NCBI RefSeq assembly: GCF_000275845.1
Contig: NW_006766904.1
Location: 202,635-266,634, forward strand
DNA: 64,000 nucleotides
Direction of reading: 5' to 3'
From: Dichomitus squalens LYAD-421 SS1
Taxonomy: Eukaryota; Basidiomycota; Agaricomycetes; Polyporales; Polyporaceae
The notes below the pieces were generated by a model, which saw only the letters and a list, made by a program, of their open reading frames with translations, made no database searches and was not told the origin of the DNA. Positions within the stretch are counted from its first letter, which is position 1; the number at the start of each line of letters is the position of its first letter. Below are positions 21,867 to 33,615 of this stretch, piece after piece. The position numbers and the translations under genes were made by a program.

Positions 21867-22113
21867 CAGCGCCTTGCATAAGTCCGTGAACGCGCGGGAT
21901 TTCTTCTCTCCGGCGTCTAAACCACCCGACCTGCCTAAACAGGCCATATCACGGTCACAGGGACTACTCCATGACAGCGCATCACGGCCCCGTTGGTTGA
22001 CCACACGCGTACCCAGGTAAATCCACAATGTTTTGAAGTATGGATATGCGTGCGGTACTTCCATGTCTGGTTTTGAGTGCCCATTGGCCCCCCAGGGGAT
22101 CCTGTACCCTGAT

Positions 22114-22525
22114 CTAAACAGGAGGTACCATAGTAAAGGTGCAGTGGCATATACATGATCATGCCTGAGTCAGTGCAGTAGCTTCAACGTGTTCTCGACA
22201 TGTTTCATCAACCATATGCATGTCCAACTCTCAAGCATTTAGGAGTGACTTGAGGCTGGCCACCCACAGCATCGCAAGTCATGTATTCATTGGCAAGGGC
22301 CCGTTTGATATAATCTCGTGCAGTGACTGTTGCCCTCATGCAAACTATCTCTGTGCACTGTGCACACTGTATGACTACAAGTACTTATGCGCAAGTTTAC
22401 TGGGCCCATGGCATACTCACTCTTGGAAATGCCAGTGGCCCAGCGAGCGGGCTCAGCCGCAGGGGAGCTCTCACTATGGGCACCGCCTGGAATCGTTCTT
22501 TGTCAAAGGGCTTTAGAACCTCTGA
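22114..22525 (+). repeat. Left copy of exact 412-bp duplication flanking the gap
   Basis: Bases 22114-22525 recur without visible change at 22832-23243, immediately on the two sides of the run of N. The simplest reading is two contig ends that overlap but were not merged. Confidence 0.85.
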
Positions 22526-22831
22526 NNNNNNNNNNNNNNNNNNNNNNNNNNNNNNNNNNNNNNNNNNNNNNNNNNNNNNNNNNNNNNNNNNNNNNNNNNN
22601 NNNNNNNNNNNNNNNNNNNNNNNNNNNNNNNNNNNNNNNNNNNNNNNNNNNNNNNNNNNNNNNNNNNNNNNNNNNNNNNNNNNNNNNNNNNNNNNNNNNN
22701 NNNNNNNNNNNNNNNNNNNNNNNNNNNNNNNNNNNNNNNNNNNNNNNNNNNNNNNNNNNNNNNNNNNNNNNNNNNNNNNNNNNNNNNNNNNNNNNNNNNN
22801 NNNNNNNNNNNNNNNNNNNNNNNNNNNNNNN
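22526..22831. other. Assembly gap (306 N)
   Basis: A run of undetermined bases inside the TIR element. Its length is probably an estimate rather than a measurement. Confidence 0.99.
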
Positions 22832-23243
22832 CTAAACAGGAGGTACCATAGTAAAGGTGCAGTGGCATATACATGATCATGCCTGAGTCAGTGCAGTAGC
22901 TTCAACGTGTTCTCGACATGTTTCATCAACCATATGCATGTCCAACTCTCAAGCATTTAGGAGTGACTTGAGGCTGGCCACCCACAGCATCGCAAGTCAT
23001 GTATTCATTGGCAAGGGCCCGTTTGATATAATCTCGTGCAGTGACTGTTGCCCTCATGCAAACTATCTCTGTGCACTGTGCACACTGTATGACTACAAGT
23101 ACTTATGCGCAAGTTTACTGGGCCCATGGCATACTCACTCTTGGAAATGCCAGTGGCCCAGCGAGCGGGCTCAGCCGCAGGGGAGCTCTCACTATGGGCA
23201 CCGCCTGGAATCGTTCTTTGTCAAAGGGCTTTAGAACCTCTGA
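22832..23243 (+). repeat. Right copy of exact 412-bp duplication flanking the gap
   Basis: This copy begins at the first called base after the gap and continues into the unique right part of the TIR element. Its identity to 22114-22525 suggests an unmerged overlap. Confidence 0.85.
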
Positions 23244-23473
23244 GCAAGTACAACTTTCCCATTGCCGACCCTTCAGCATCCTTTGGCACACGTCGGCAAA
23301 GGGACAAGTTATGACTTTCCCGAAAACAAACCTCCGTTTCACGCGAAGGGATCCCGAGCGCTGCCCGTCGTGTCTGGGCCTGTGACCATGATGTGGCCTG
23401 TTTAGGCAGGTCGGGTAGGTTAGACGCCGGAGAGAAAAAATCCCGCGCGTTCACGGACTTATGCAAGGCGCTG

Positions 23474-23863
23474 TATTCCACCAAACGTCTCGTGAACACC
23501 GTCCACGATGCAGTTTGCATCATACTTCGGTCAATGAGCGTCCATGTGTAGTTCATTCGCGCAATACGTATATCTGGTAGTGTGAATGCGTCACGCGCTC
23601 GGCGCAAGTCGCGGGCACCTGATGCTTGCGGTGAGCGCTGTTTCCGCCTCTCGTCAGAGTCGCGTCGTCGAACGCCTTTGCTTCTTCGACCGCAACGCTC
23701 ACTGCCTTCCTCCCACCCTGCTGTCCTTCCGACCACGACTACGAACTCATGACCACCCTCTAGGGCCCTGCGACCCTCGCCTGCAGTCAGTCACTCCCTG
23801 TCCGCTGCGCATCCTATTACTCTAGCGAATACCCTTCTCCGGCCCGCCTGTGCTCTAAATACG
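23474..23863. other. Intergenic, promoter of the next gene
   Basis: The 390 bases between the TIR element and the next start codon. No gene seen; the last 100 bases are pyrimidine-rich. Confidence 0.4.
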
Positions 23864-26044
23864 ATGGGACTAGGCAAGGTAGTCGCAGCAGCAGCAGCAG
23901 CGGCCGCCCCTCTTCTGCGGGACCGCCTCCACCATCAGTACGGCCGAGTACACCAAAACCCGGAGGACGACGGCTGGGAAGACCAGGACCGGACGCCAAC
24001 CGTCGCGACCGCCCCGCAGCCCCTCCCTCGCCCGCAAACCGTCTCCCAAATCCTCGCCGGACGGCCATCCGAGACTTTACCTCAGACCGCTGGTCCTGAG
24101 CCCGAGCCCGTCGTGGCTGCGGAGGAGATGGTATGGAAACCGCTTTTGGGCGTCGACACGCACGTCACGCCGAGGCAGTCAGCGGGGTTCAGCCCGCACG
24201 GTGACAGTAACGGTAAGGGGGGCGGGCAAAGCTACGGGGCGGTTCTGGACGAAGGCGGGCCGTCGAGGCTGCGCCAGAGCCCAGAGAGGTACAGAAGTAA
24301 TTCGTGGCTGGACAGGGTCCCGGAGGAAGCTGCTCTGGACGGGGATGCTGGTGAGGACGACGCAGAGGCCGACGACTGGGACTTGGCGCAGCAGGGGTAT
24401 TATAGTGGTGAGTCCGATGTTGTACTAGTTCTTGTGTTTGTGCGCCGCGTATCCTCCGTCTTCACCGTACGCAGGGTGCGTTATTCGTACCTATGATTCG
24501 GAGTGCATGTCGCGCGAGTGTTGCCTGATATGCTCGCACGAGCGGGCCAGCTCTTTGGAGACACGCAGGTTTCATCGCTGTTGCGAGGCGCTGTCCATTA
24601 AAGTGGCCCTTTGAATACATCCAGACCCTGTCGCTGACCTAGGACATCCAGGTTCCTACAAAAGGACAATTGCGCTCTACGCCTTTGTCCCGCTCACCTC
24701 CTTGCTCGTCTTCCTCGCTCTCGCACTCGCCCCGACATGGCTCTGGCCCGTCCGCTGGCCATCCCCTCCCTCATTCCCCCGCTCCTTCCCTTCCCCCCTC
24801 CCCGAGTTCACCCTCGCCGCCGCACTCTGGTCCCTGTCGCACCTCCTCCGCACGCCCCTCTGGACGCTCTCTGCCCCCTGCCCGCGCCCCCTCGACACCC
24901 TCCTCTTCAACCTCCTCCACGTCCTCCTCTCGAACTTCCTCCGCCTCGCTGCGTTCGCAACGCTCCGCGTCCGACACGACATGGCGTACCCGCGCCCGAC
25001 GTGGCGCGACGGCGCGTTCCGCACCGTCTGGTGGACCGCGCTCGGGTGGGCCGCGGCGGAGGCCGCGGCGAGCGTCGCGCAGGGGTACGCCCAGCTCGCG
25101 CTGTACCGAAACGTCATGGTCCCCGTCGAGCGCGTCCAGGCGATCCTCGCGCGCGCCCGCGGCTGGGGGGGCGAGGGCGGCGTGGCGCTCTCAAATAACG
25201 CGAGCAGGGAGTACATGCCGCTCAGCCCGCGGAGCGCTCACGGGCGTTCGCCCCCGGGCGACGCGGACGGGCACGGGAACGGGAACGGGAAGGGAAACGC
25301 GGACGGGGCGAACGGCGGCGACGGGAGGAGCCCGAGGAGAGCGGGCCCGACGCCGATGAGCTTGGAGGAGGCGATCCGGCTCGCGGTCGACCAGGATGTG
25401 GAGCAGCTGATTCACCTGCAGGAGCGCGAGGAGCTCGAGGAGGTGTACGGCATCCCTGTGATTGTGAGTGTCTTCGTGTCATCGTTCGGGTTTGCGTACG
25501 CATCGTGTTTTGGCTTTGCGCTCGGACATCTGGTGTGGGTCCGGCGTCGGTGCCTACCCAGTCCTTCGTGAGTCAGCCCGAGGACTGCGGCTGCATACAT
25601 CAGCCAATCAGGGTGTTGACGTTGGTGGCGACGGGCTGTCATTGCGGTGGTTAGCTTATTGGCTTTGTCTTGCTTGCGAGTGCAATCCCGCTACTGCAGT
25701 CGATGCTCACAGCCATTCCTCCGCAGTATATCCCTGTATTTGTGCCTTGTCTGCAACGTATCGACTCGTTTCTATTCTCGCTCGGGTTCACGCTCATTCT
25801 GGCATGGGCGTACCTTCTCTCCCCGCTCTCCTTCCCGCCAGGAGCCGATACGGCGCCGATCTACTCGAACCACGCCTTGGCAATCGCCTTCCCTCTCGTG
25901 GTCGTCGTCCATCTGTTCCTGTCGCTCCTGCACTCTCCGCCCATACTGCCCCGGATTGGTGTGCACACGACCGCGTATGTCGGACTGCTCGTGGGCCTCG
26001 GAGGGTTCTTCGCGGGTCTCGGTCTCTGGGGCGTGCTCTCGTAA
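23864..26044 (+). CDS. Multi-pass membrane protein of unknown function
   Basis: Three exons (23864-24407, 24652-25463, 25655-26044) encode 581 residues. A hydrophilic N-terminal third begins MGLGKVVAAAAAAAAPLLRDRL. Membrane segments follow: TIALYAFVPLTSLLVFLALALA; a stretch near LPEFTLAAALWSLSHLL; LLFNLLHVLLSNFLRLAAF; and WWTALGWAAAEAAASVAQGYA. A Gly/Asn/Asp-rich loop leads to a helix EEAIRLAVDQDVEQLIHLQEREELEEVYGIPVI, and the last exon adds about four more helices (LIGFVLLASAIPLLQSML, SFLFSLGFTLILAWAYLL, ALAIAFPLVVVVHLFLSLL, VGLLVGLGGFFAGLGL). Phases close exactly. I recognise the layout as a conserved fungal membrane protein but cannot name a function. Introns are 244 and 191 nt, longer than usual here, so a small missed exon is possible. 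Confidence 0.7.
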
Positions 26045-27163
26045 CGCTGTGTTTACATCTATCTAGCTATACATACCACCATGTGCACATGCCTATTACG
26101 CTGTTGCTGGATTCTCGGGAATGATCAATTACTCTGTATGTAATATATCGTAGCCCAAGTTGATGTCGACGTCGCAGCGTAAGTACACACCGCTGCGTAT
26201 CATGATGTGGTACGTCATCTGAGTCCGTGGCCGCAACCACGGCCACCGATATCCTCGAGAGTGCGAAAATATCAAGATCTTCTGTACGTGGGAGACATCG
26301 TCGGTCGGCTGCTGGGACTTAGACTATAAGGTTCTCGATAGGATGTTTTAGAGGAGCTAGGTACGACTCGTGAGTACGCGTCCCTCATGGCGTCACACCG
26401 TATGGTACGCCTGCTGCCTTTCCCGCCCGCGCAACGGTGAGCGCGACGTTGCGTCAGACAGAGCAGCCTGGGACAGCAACCGTGTCTCGGGCGACGCATG
26501 GCACGCGGGCCAGCCTCATGCGCATGCCGCAGCGAGTGGATTCCAAATCAGCGGGCCTGGGTGCCTCGGCCACGCCGCCATCACGCCCAAAGCGGTCAAG
26601 TTCGTAGCTGTGGCCGGCACCGTGCCCCCCGCGCTGTCCTGCCCCGTTGTCTGTCCACTCAGCGCGATCAACCCGCTCGGTGGCCCGGAGGCTGCGACAG
26701 GCCACAACAAGACAAGCCTAAGCTTAGGACCGAGCGGGCTGTGTGCTGCAGGGGCCGCGCAATATTCAATTAGGTGCGTTCTCGTCTGGAGCCGGAGCTC
26801 TCTGTCTTCTCCCATCGACTCGCCCAAGGCCTGTGACCGTCGCCACGCGCGAGCACGAAGCTATCGGGTATCCACCAGCTCACGTATTCTCCTTCGCCTT
26901 CGCAGGCCTCGCACCTCCCGCAGAGACTCCACTGCGGCGTTAGGGCACCAAAGCGTTTGGGACGCACGGGACGTCCAACTTGACCGACGCACCGACCGCT
27001 TTCCTGCGACCCTCGCACCGCCGCTCCCTATACTTCAGCTTTGCCCGCTCGCCGACACACCCCTCGCCAGCCGCGTCCCTGGCCCGTCGCCTGCCCTGGG
27101 CCCTCGACTCCCCGCGTCCGACGCGCCCTCGGACGGCCCCCACAGACCACGTCGGCCGCGCGA
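26045..27163. other. Intergenic, promoter region, nothing recognised
   Basis: About 1.1 kb between two plus-strand membrane-protein genes. The right half is pyrimidine- and GC-rich and open in several frames because of composition, but no family resemblance is seen. Confidence 0.4.
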
Positions 27164-30100
27164 ATGGCCGCCGCCGTCTTCCTCCACAATGCCATCTTCG
27201 CCGCAGAGCCACCCTCGCCCCTGCCCGCGATCGCGGGCACCCACCACCACCACCACCACCGCTCGCCCAACCGCCGCCTGCCGCACGACCGCCAGCTGTC
27301 GTCGGTCTCGTCCATCACGCTCCACGCGTCCGCCTCCGAGCACTCGCACCCGACCGAGTCCCTCATGCGCCCCTCGGAGAGCGCCGATGCCGAGTCGACC
27401 GCGTATCTGGACCTGCTCGCGCGCCAGCCGACGTATCCGGACAGCGTGGGCCACCACGCGCGGGCGAGAGCGCTCAGCCTGCGCGGGGACCCCTTCTCGC
27501 TCCGGGAGAGAAGGGTCGCGCACGAGAAGCTGGTGAGGAGGAGGCTGAAGAGGCTGCGGCTCGCGCAGAGGGTGCTCTGGGTCGTCATCGGTGAGTGCCG
27601 TCCGAGCACGTTCGCTCTTATCTTTCTCGTTCCTGCCTGCAAGATATCCCCGTTCTCTTTCTCTTTTGGAATCGGTTTCTGCTATCGCGGGAGGGTCAGT
27701 TTCCGCGGTGTGCGTCTTGTCCCCGCGGGACGCGTGAAGCGCTTGAACCCGCTGGGTCTGTCCTGTCTCGCCAGCGCTGGGCAAGTACGCCGGATCGTCC
27801 TCCAAGTGTCTTGTCGGACGATATTCTGGCGCATGTCTTTTAGACGCCAGAGGATGTCCCAAGGACCTACTGGCGCTAGCCAGTAGGTCCTCAGCATGAG
27901 GGCACAGTACAAAACCAGTGCCACCCGCGGCTCGCCGTTCGTGTTGTGTATCCTCGATCGCTGCTTGCCGCCAGTTTGCGTACTCGGGACGACCCATCAC
28001 GGCAGGAAATCGGGTGTGTTCGATCGCTGAAAGTCGATGAAGAAGGGACACACAAGACAAACTGTTTGTGGAAACGTCGCCTCGCCGGATAAAAGCTTTT
28101 GAGAAAGGCAGGCGGTTGCCTTCTGCGTCCCCTTTGCATCCAATTCTTCCCAATCGAAAACGCCCCAATCCCCGCCGTGCACTGTCTGAGGAACGTGATA
28201 TCTTCGCCTATCGACTGTCCGAGGGTGCTCACACGGCAGGAAATCGGACGTGTTCAATTGGCGAATGGTCGACGAAGAGGGGACGTACAAGACAAACACT
28301 TTGTGGAAACCTCGCCGGACAAAAGTCATTGCAAATGGCAGGCGGTTGCGCTTCCCCTTTGCATCAAATATTCCCCATTCGAGAACACCCGGATCCCTGC
28401 CGTGTTAGCACGATTGGCGGTCCGTTCCGGAAATCCCTTCCTTCCCTTGCTCTCTCGTTCTGCGAAGGCAACTCTGCGCATCGCAAACGGATTCGCCCTG
28501 TCTTCTCCAAGATCTAAACAACGTCTGCGGGGACAATGCCACCTGTGGCGACGTGCACCATGCCGTATGCTCTGCATTCTATCTCCGCAGATACTCCGTC
28601 TGACAGAGGTTGGCTAGCTGCGAGAATTCGCCGACCATGCTGTTCCCCCACCGCTTCGCGTCCTTCATGCGTTCTCCATCAGAGCGTACGCGGTGAACCA
28701 TGCAGTCGTTGCGAGCCCACAGCCCAGTGGTGATCAATATAATGAGCGTCTATCAGGGATACGCATGAGCAGTGCAAATGCTAACACGGCACGACTCACG
28801 ATCCATACTGGACCCACAAGGTTCCGGTAGTCCAGTCTCTCCTTTTCGAGGCACTACGTGTGAAGTCGCGGTGGCCAAGAAGGCAATCTCGACCTTTGGG
28901 ACCTCGGAGACTCGGAACCTTGTCTCAGTTCTCAGGACGATTCACCACCTTCGCCTTCTGCCGTACACCGTACCTACAGCCCACTGACGCATGGTTGAAT
29001 TGCAGGCGGTTGGGCCACATACAATACGACGCGCTACTACATCAGCGCGGTCCTGCGGCCAAACCGGGAGCGACAAATTATAGCCCTCGTGCTCGGCTCC
29101 TGTACCGCGCTGTGTCTCGCTTGCAATCTCCTCTCTGTCATCATCACCGTCTCGGCAGCATGTTTGGGCTGGTATTACAGACCACGATCCAGGCTCATTC
29201 TTCTGAGATGTTTCCTACATTATTGTTCCTCGATATCTCTATTCGCTCCCGCGATTGTCAACGTTGTCCTCACTATCATATGGAGACATTCTTCCGACAT
29301 AGACAATAGCATCCGTGGCAGGTGTCACTGGGAGATCGACCTCGTCTGGTCAGGGTATGGTGGTCAGTGCCAAGACTCACCTGCATGGGGTTTCTGGCTC
29401 ACAGGCTCCCTCGTACGGCTGATCCTCACCGCTGGTGTCCTGGTATGCCTCCATCCAGATAGCTGAAGCACCAAAGCTGACCCGTCCGTTTTCAGGCCAC
29501 GTACCACGCTGTGTCCTACCAGTACATGGTCACACGACGGCCCTCGCGTCGTCGCCATACGTCGTCGATCTTCCGCCACTCTGCCGCCTCGTTCCCGTCG
29601 CATTCAACGGCGACGACGGCATCGTCGCGCAGCTTCAGGCCACTGTCCACCACGTCCGTCTCTACAGTTCCCGTCTCGTCTCCATTGGCTGCCGGTAGCC
29701 ACACATCCCTCCCACGGAACTCTTCCGGAAACGCGGACGATGCTGGGCCGCGTACACTTCGCACTGCGAGCTCCCGGATCATGGCGGGCGATCTCGCGTC
29801 TTCTGGGGCGTCGAAGGTCATCCGCAGACCCTCCGCGAAGGGCCTCAGGAACACAGCGGCACAACCGGACGCGGCGATGCGCACTGCCTCGCCTTCCTCC
29901 TCGGAAGGGGCTGATACGGACGAGGATGGGGAGGACCGGTACGGGCGGCCCGTCCAACGACGGGTGGGTGGATACGTTGCCGTGCCTCTTGGTAGCCCAC
30001 CGCCCAGGGGCGACGGGAGCTCTTGGGACCCCGTTCCGGACTCGGACCTGAACGACTTCGCGACGCAGTTCCGCTCGCTCGTCGAGGAGGTCACGCGCGC

Positions 30101-30569
30101 CACGAACGACGCCACGGCGCACCCAGACAGCGATCGCTACAGCTTCCCGGGATCGTATAACGAAGGCCGAGACCGAGACCGAAGCGACGCGCACGTCGTG
30201 GTGGGCCGGACCATCCACCGGATGCCCACTATTGAGTCGCTGGGTTCACACGAAGTGATGAGCCTGGCCAGCAAGGGGGGCTTCTCGACGCGCAACTCGA
30301 CGCGCTCGAACACGCTCAGCACTGCGGACGCGCCGACGAGCCGGAGCGCGAGCCGCGCAAACTCTCTGGATGCTGCCGTGTCTCTGTCGGTCTCCGTCGA
30401 CGGGCCCACGGTGCTTGGGATGGCAGGGGAGATGGGCGAGTTGGTCCAGACGCCGAGCTCCGCGACGAGCGCATGCGGGCCGGTCTTCTTTGGGAGCAGG
30501 AGCACGTCGGCCTCGTTCCACACTGCGAGAAGTGCGAGCGCGCACACGGACGACCCGGAGGAAGGATAA
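27164..30569 (+). CDS. Four-helix membrane protein of unknown function with a 1.4-kb intron
   Basis: Exons 27164-27590, 29006-29442 and 29496-30569 encode 645 residues. Exon 1 is hydrophilic with a His run (THHHHHHRS) and ends at the first membrane segment. Exon 2 continues it (VLWVVIGGWATYNTTRYY across the junction) and adds LVLGSCTALCLACNLLSVIIT, LLRCFLHYCSSISLFAPAIVNVVLTIIW and WGFWLTGSLVRLILTAGVL. Before the last segment lies a Cys-containing loop (GRCHWEIDLVWSGYGGQC). Exon 3 is a long Ser-rich cytoplasmic tail starting YMVTRRPSRRR. The join G+GC across 27591-29005 keeps frame and restores a continuous helix, so the 1,415-nt intron is credible. It holds two small repeats and a hairpin, listed separately. 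Other introns here are near 55 nt. No function is known to me. Confidence 0.75.
27863..27890. repeat. Perfect 12-bp stem, 4-base loop hairpin
   Basis: GGACCTACTGGC is followed by GCTA and its exact reverse complement. It lies in the long intron, about 100 bases before the first repeat copy. Confidence 0.8.
27996..28179 (+). mobile_element. Small intronic repeat, copy A (MITE-like)
   Basis: This copy starts CACGGCAGGAAATCGG and ends CCCGCCGTG, giving near-perfect 9-bp inverted ends. Its interior matches copy B at 28226-28410 over its full length at roughly three quarters identity, including a GGCAGGCGGTTGC block and a CCCCTTTGCAT block. No coding capacity. Confidence 0.6.
28226..28410 (+). 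mobile_element. Small intronic repeat, copy B (MITE-like)
   Basis: The ends TGCTCACACGGCAGG and CCTGCCGTGTTAGCA are inverted repeats of each other with one mismatch in 15. The unit is 185 bp, like copy A (184 bp), and points the same way. The copies are 236 bases apart start to start. Divergence between them suggests age. Confidence 0.65.
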
Positions 30570-33237
30570 GGTGAGCCTCGTATCGAGCTGGAGCCGTGTT
30601 GCGAGGATGAGTACGCATTGGGCTAGATCCGTCACGCATTCGCTCTGTTCCCATCTCATCTCGTCGCACGCATTGTATTGTATTGGCTTTGTCGTTTTCG
30701 CATACAGTTCACCATCTGTCACACTCACTTGCTTGCTTCGGACTCGGGTCATGTCGACATAGACACACAACGGCACCAGGACTCGTATTGATTGGACTTC
30801 CCCGCATCCTACTCACGACTGCTCGTTTCTCAATGTACGAGTCTTTCTCCTGTTTGTACTGTAACACGCCGTACTCACGCACACGACCAGATACACGCTC
30901 TTTTGTACCGTTTGGGCCCAACCCAATGTATCATGCTGATATTGCCTAGAACCCCATGTCCTCTGTACGACCTTCGTTGTCGACTTACCACGAATGGGCT
31001 GTACCGCGGCTCTACGCATCAAAGGGTGCCGCAGTTATGGTTACTCCCCACCGTGATTGGGCCGCCCATAGACAAGGCACTGTGGGCGCATGCCGAGAAC
31101 GCTCACCCCGCAGGTGCATCTTCACGGTGTTACTGAATGCAGTATACAGGTCCCGCGACCTCGTCGCTGGTGCGTTCCCATATCACATTATAGTGCATCG
31201 ACGCAGCGCAACGAAAGTTCTTCCTAAGAGTTGCGCTGCTGAGCGAGAGGCCTGGCGCTCTGCTGTAAGGTGCGTCTTCCGCATGCACTCGGTACAGGTG
31301 ACTGATAACGAGAGATTGAGTTTGCAGGCATGCCCCCGCTTTGGAACGCACTGTATCCCCCGCGCCTTCAGGGTGGAGCCCGAAGGGGCCAAGACTGTCT
31401 TGCGTGCGAGGCGAACTCTAGTGGTGGTCTAGCGGTTCTAGAAACAGATGCCCGTCGCGCCCCTCGGCTTACCGCGAACATTTAGTGGGACGCGAGCAAC
31501 CGCTTCGGTGCGGGAGGCCTGCTCGGTAAACGACACGATGATCTGATAGCCTCGTGTGTCTCAAGATTAGCGTCGAGCCGGCTGAGCCGCCGAGGCTCGT
31601 GGACGAAGCGGCGTGGCACCCCAACTCTCTAACCGCGTCTATAGCGAAGACGACCGCTGGTCTGAGTTTCGAACCCCTCCTGCAACGTTTTGGTCGTCCT
31701 CCGATGTGTCCTTCGACGCAGGCGCGATTGTCGGCGAGCCCTCGATCCCACCGAGAATCCGCAGGCAAGGTGCAATTCCTCAAGGGAGCAAGTCTGACTT
31801 GAATGGCGTGCGAAGCTAGCCTTGTTTGGGTGGCGGAGGTCAGGTAGTAGGCGTGAATCATCCACCGTCGAGGCCTATGACTGCGATCTATGTCAGGGTC
31901 TGCCGCGGGCTTGGACTTCGCTAATGGAGGATGCTGACGTTTCGGCTACGCGGGGATGAGCCACTCCCTGCTCACGGATCGTCCTCCGATATCCTGCTGA
32001 CTGCTCCAATTGCCTCGTGGCTCGCGATAGGGGCTACGCCATACAATCCTTCAGTCACTCTGCCGACTCTTTACGGCAGACAGGATCTCAGGACATATCG
32101 GGGGAAACATTCCACAGCCCACTTTCCGGTAGACTAGCGAGGATGACCCTAGGACTGGAAGGACCGTACGACATGAGCTGCACGCGCGCCTGATGTCGAA
32201 GGCTCTGTGAAGGGGTAGCGTCAGCTCACTAGTACGTCGCAGCTCGTCTTCTTCGCCGCACGAAGAGGCCTCTGCACCATGCCTGGTCGTGTACAAACGT
32301 AAGAACTCCTTATAGTACCATGGAAGAGCCCTCATTTCGGCGTCCAGGGTGCACGCATGACTCGAAAAGTGCGGCAGATCGAGAATTTGCGTCATTCATG
32401 GGGTTTGTCCATAACCGTGAATAGCGGCCGCTTATATGACTCCTTGACTGCAAAATTACTGCGGAAGGTTCTCTGAGTTTGTCCACCGCACATCTTTAGG
32501 GCTGGAAATGGAGTGCTGCATGTCTATTGAGGATAAGGACCCTTTCATACAACTTTGACGAGCTCGCGGCTCGCGTTGCAACCTCAATGTAGCCATTGAC
32601 GATCCCGTCCGATGTCTCAGCTGGACCATCGTCGCTTTGAGCTTGCGTCTCTCTAGCCCATCGCTTCTCCTTGACGGAACGTACAGACATATCAAGGGCT
32701 GCTTTCCTGCGTTCGTAAGGCAAGCTCAGAACCACCCACCTTCGCCGACACGTATGATGTACCGAGTAGCTGGATTTCAGAGATCTAGTCGCTTTACCTG
32801 CCATCTGCTGGCATGGCCTATATATCCGATAAGGAAGCGCCAGATACCAGAATGTGGGCTCCGCATTCTCGTACATCTCATGAACTCACGGGACTGAATG
32901 TGTGGGATCGATAGAAGGGCTCACTCGGCGCTGTTCCCTCCTTCGCGCCTCCCCGTGCTGATCGCGAGAGGCCCAGGGTTCGGGAGATGCGACATCGAAC
33001 CATCTTAAGTTGCGTCATGGCTTGCATCGTGTGACCAAAGGCGCGACTATGCTGAGATAAATTATGTCAGAGACGAAGCGCTATACTAGGTATCCAATAT
33101 GGGGACTATTAATGTAGCATCAAACCGAGAGGATAGAGTTGACGACGGCATCCCAGAAACCGAGGCATAAGACGGCTTGCCGTACAACAATGGACCAATG
33201 AACGAAGTCGATGGCTGCCCACTATTTCTGAGCCGCG
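30570..33237. other. Gene-poor interval, nothing firmly recognised
   Basis: About 2.7 kb. Short frames occur on both strands; one on the minus strand near 32380-32880 (starting MYENAEPTFWYLALPYRIYR) reads somewhat protein-like and could be a lost exon of the Zn2Cys6 gene, but splice joins are not convincing. A T-loop-like GGTTCGAAAC near 31660 does not fold as a tRNA. Confidence 0.35.
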
Positions 33238-33615
33238 CTATCGAGAGGGACATGAGATCAATACATAACAGGAGGTGTTGCATGAATGTACGTACACAGG
33301 CACATAGATGCAGGGGATGCTCCGACGTTGGCAATTCGCGCAGGTAGGGCGACCATCGCACTTGAGCTTTCGTCCTATCCACAGATCAACGAAGAGTATA
33401 TCAGATCTCGATAGGCGATCCGGGAGGGATGGCTGTGGGCACACGCACCTCTGCAGAATTGACAGGCCATGGGCGTCCTGCGAGGGACCTTCGGCTTTGC
33501 CCCTTCGCGTTCTCCGTCAGAGTTACTCCCGCTAGTGGCCTGCACCTGAAGCTCGTAGCGGTCAGCTATGAGACGTCAAACGAGCGGGCGACTGGCATAC
33601 CTGAGTCGAGCTCAT
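33238..33615 (-). CDS. Short Zn2Cys6 (fungal binuclear cluster) DNA-binding protein, probably truncated
   Basis: Three exons (33601-33615, 33449-33545, 33238-33374) with introns of 55 and 74 nt give 82 residues. The start is MSSTQVQATSGSNSDGEREG, then a basic stretch KPKVPRRTPM. The complete cluster follows: ACQFCRGRKLKCDGRPTCANCQRRSIPC, six Cys in CX2CX6CX5CX2CX6C spacing. Such domains bind CGG-type DNA sites. The frame stops about 20 residues after the cluster, and no fungal transcription factor middle domain is found downstream. Either later exons were not recognised or the gene is a remnant. The intron inside the cluster, between the second and third Cys, is common in basidiomycete members of this family. 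Confidence 0.6.

Larger units (their letters stand above)
21867..23473. mobile_element. TIR element (non-autonomous DNA transposon candidate) with TA target duplication
   Basis: The sequence 21867-21959 (starting CAGCGCCTTGCATAAG) is repeated inverted at 23381-23473 with about five mismatches in 93. TA dinucleotides flank both ends (21865-21866, 23474-23475), the usual target duplication of Tc1/mariner-like elements. No transposase frame is visible inside. The interior contains an assembly gap at 22526-22831 and an exact duplication on both sides of it. The true element may therefore be only about 0.9 kb if the duplicated blocks are one copy. Confidence 0.7.
27591..29005 (+). other. Exceptionally long intron (1,415 nt)
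   Basis: Donor GTGAGT at 27591 and acceptor TTGCAG ending 29005. It is about twenty times the local intron size and contains inserted repeats, which suggests that growth by insertion has been tolerated. Confidence 0.7.

Noticed and set aside
24670..25359. Frames rich in Ser/Arg/Pro overlapping the membrane-protein gene
   Set aside because: They are shifted readings of GC-rich codons of exon 2 of the gene at 23864-26044.
31629..31700. Possible tRNA from a GGTTCGAAAC segment
   Set aside because: The flanks do not pair as a T arm and no A box or acceptor stem is found.
32051..32876. Frames that might extend the Zn2Cys6 gene
   Set aside because: They do not resemble the fungal transcription factor middle domain, and splice joins are poor.
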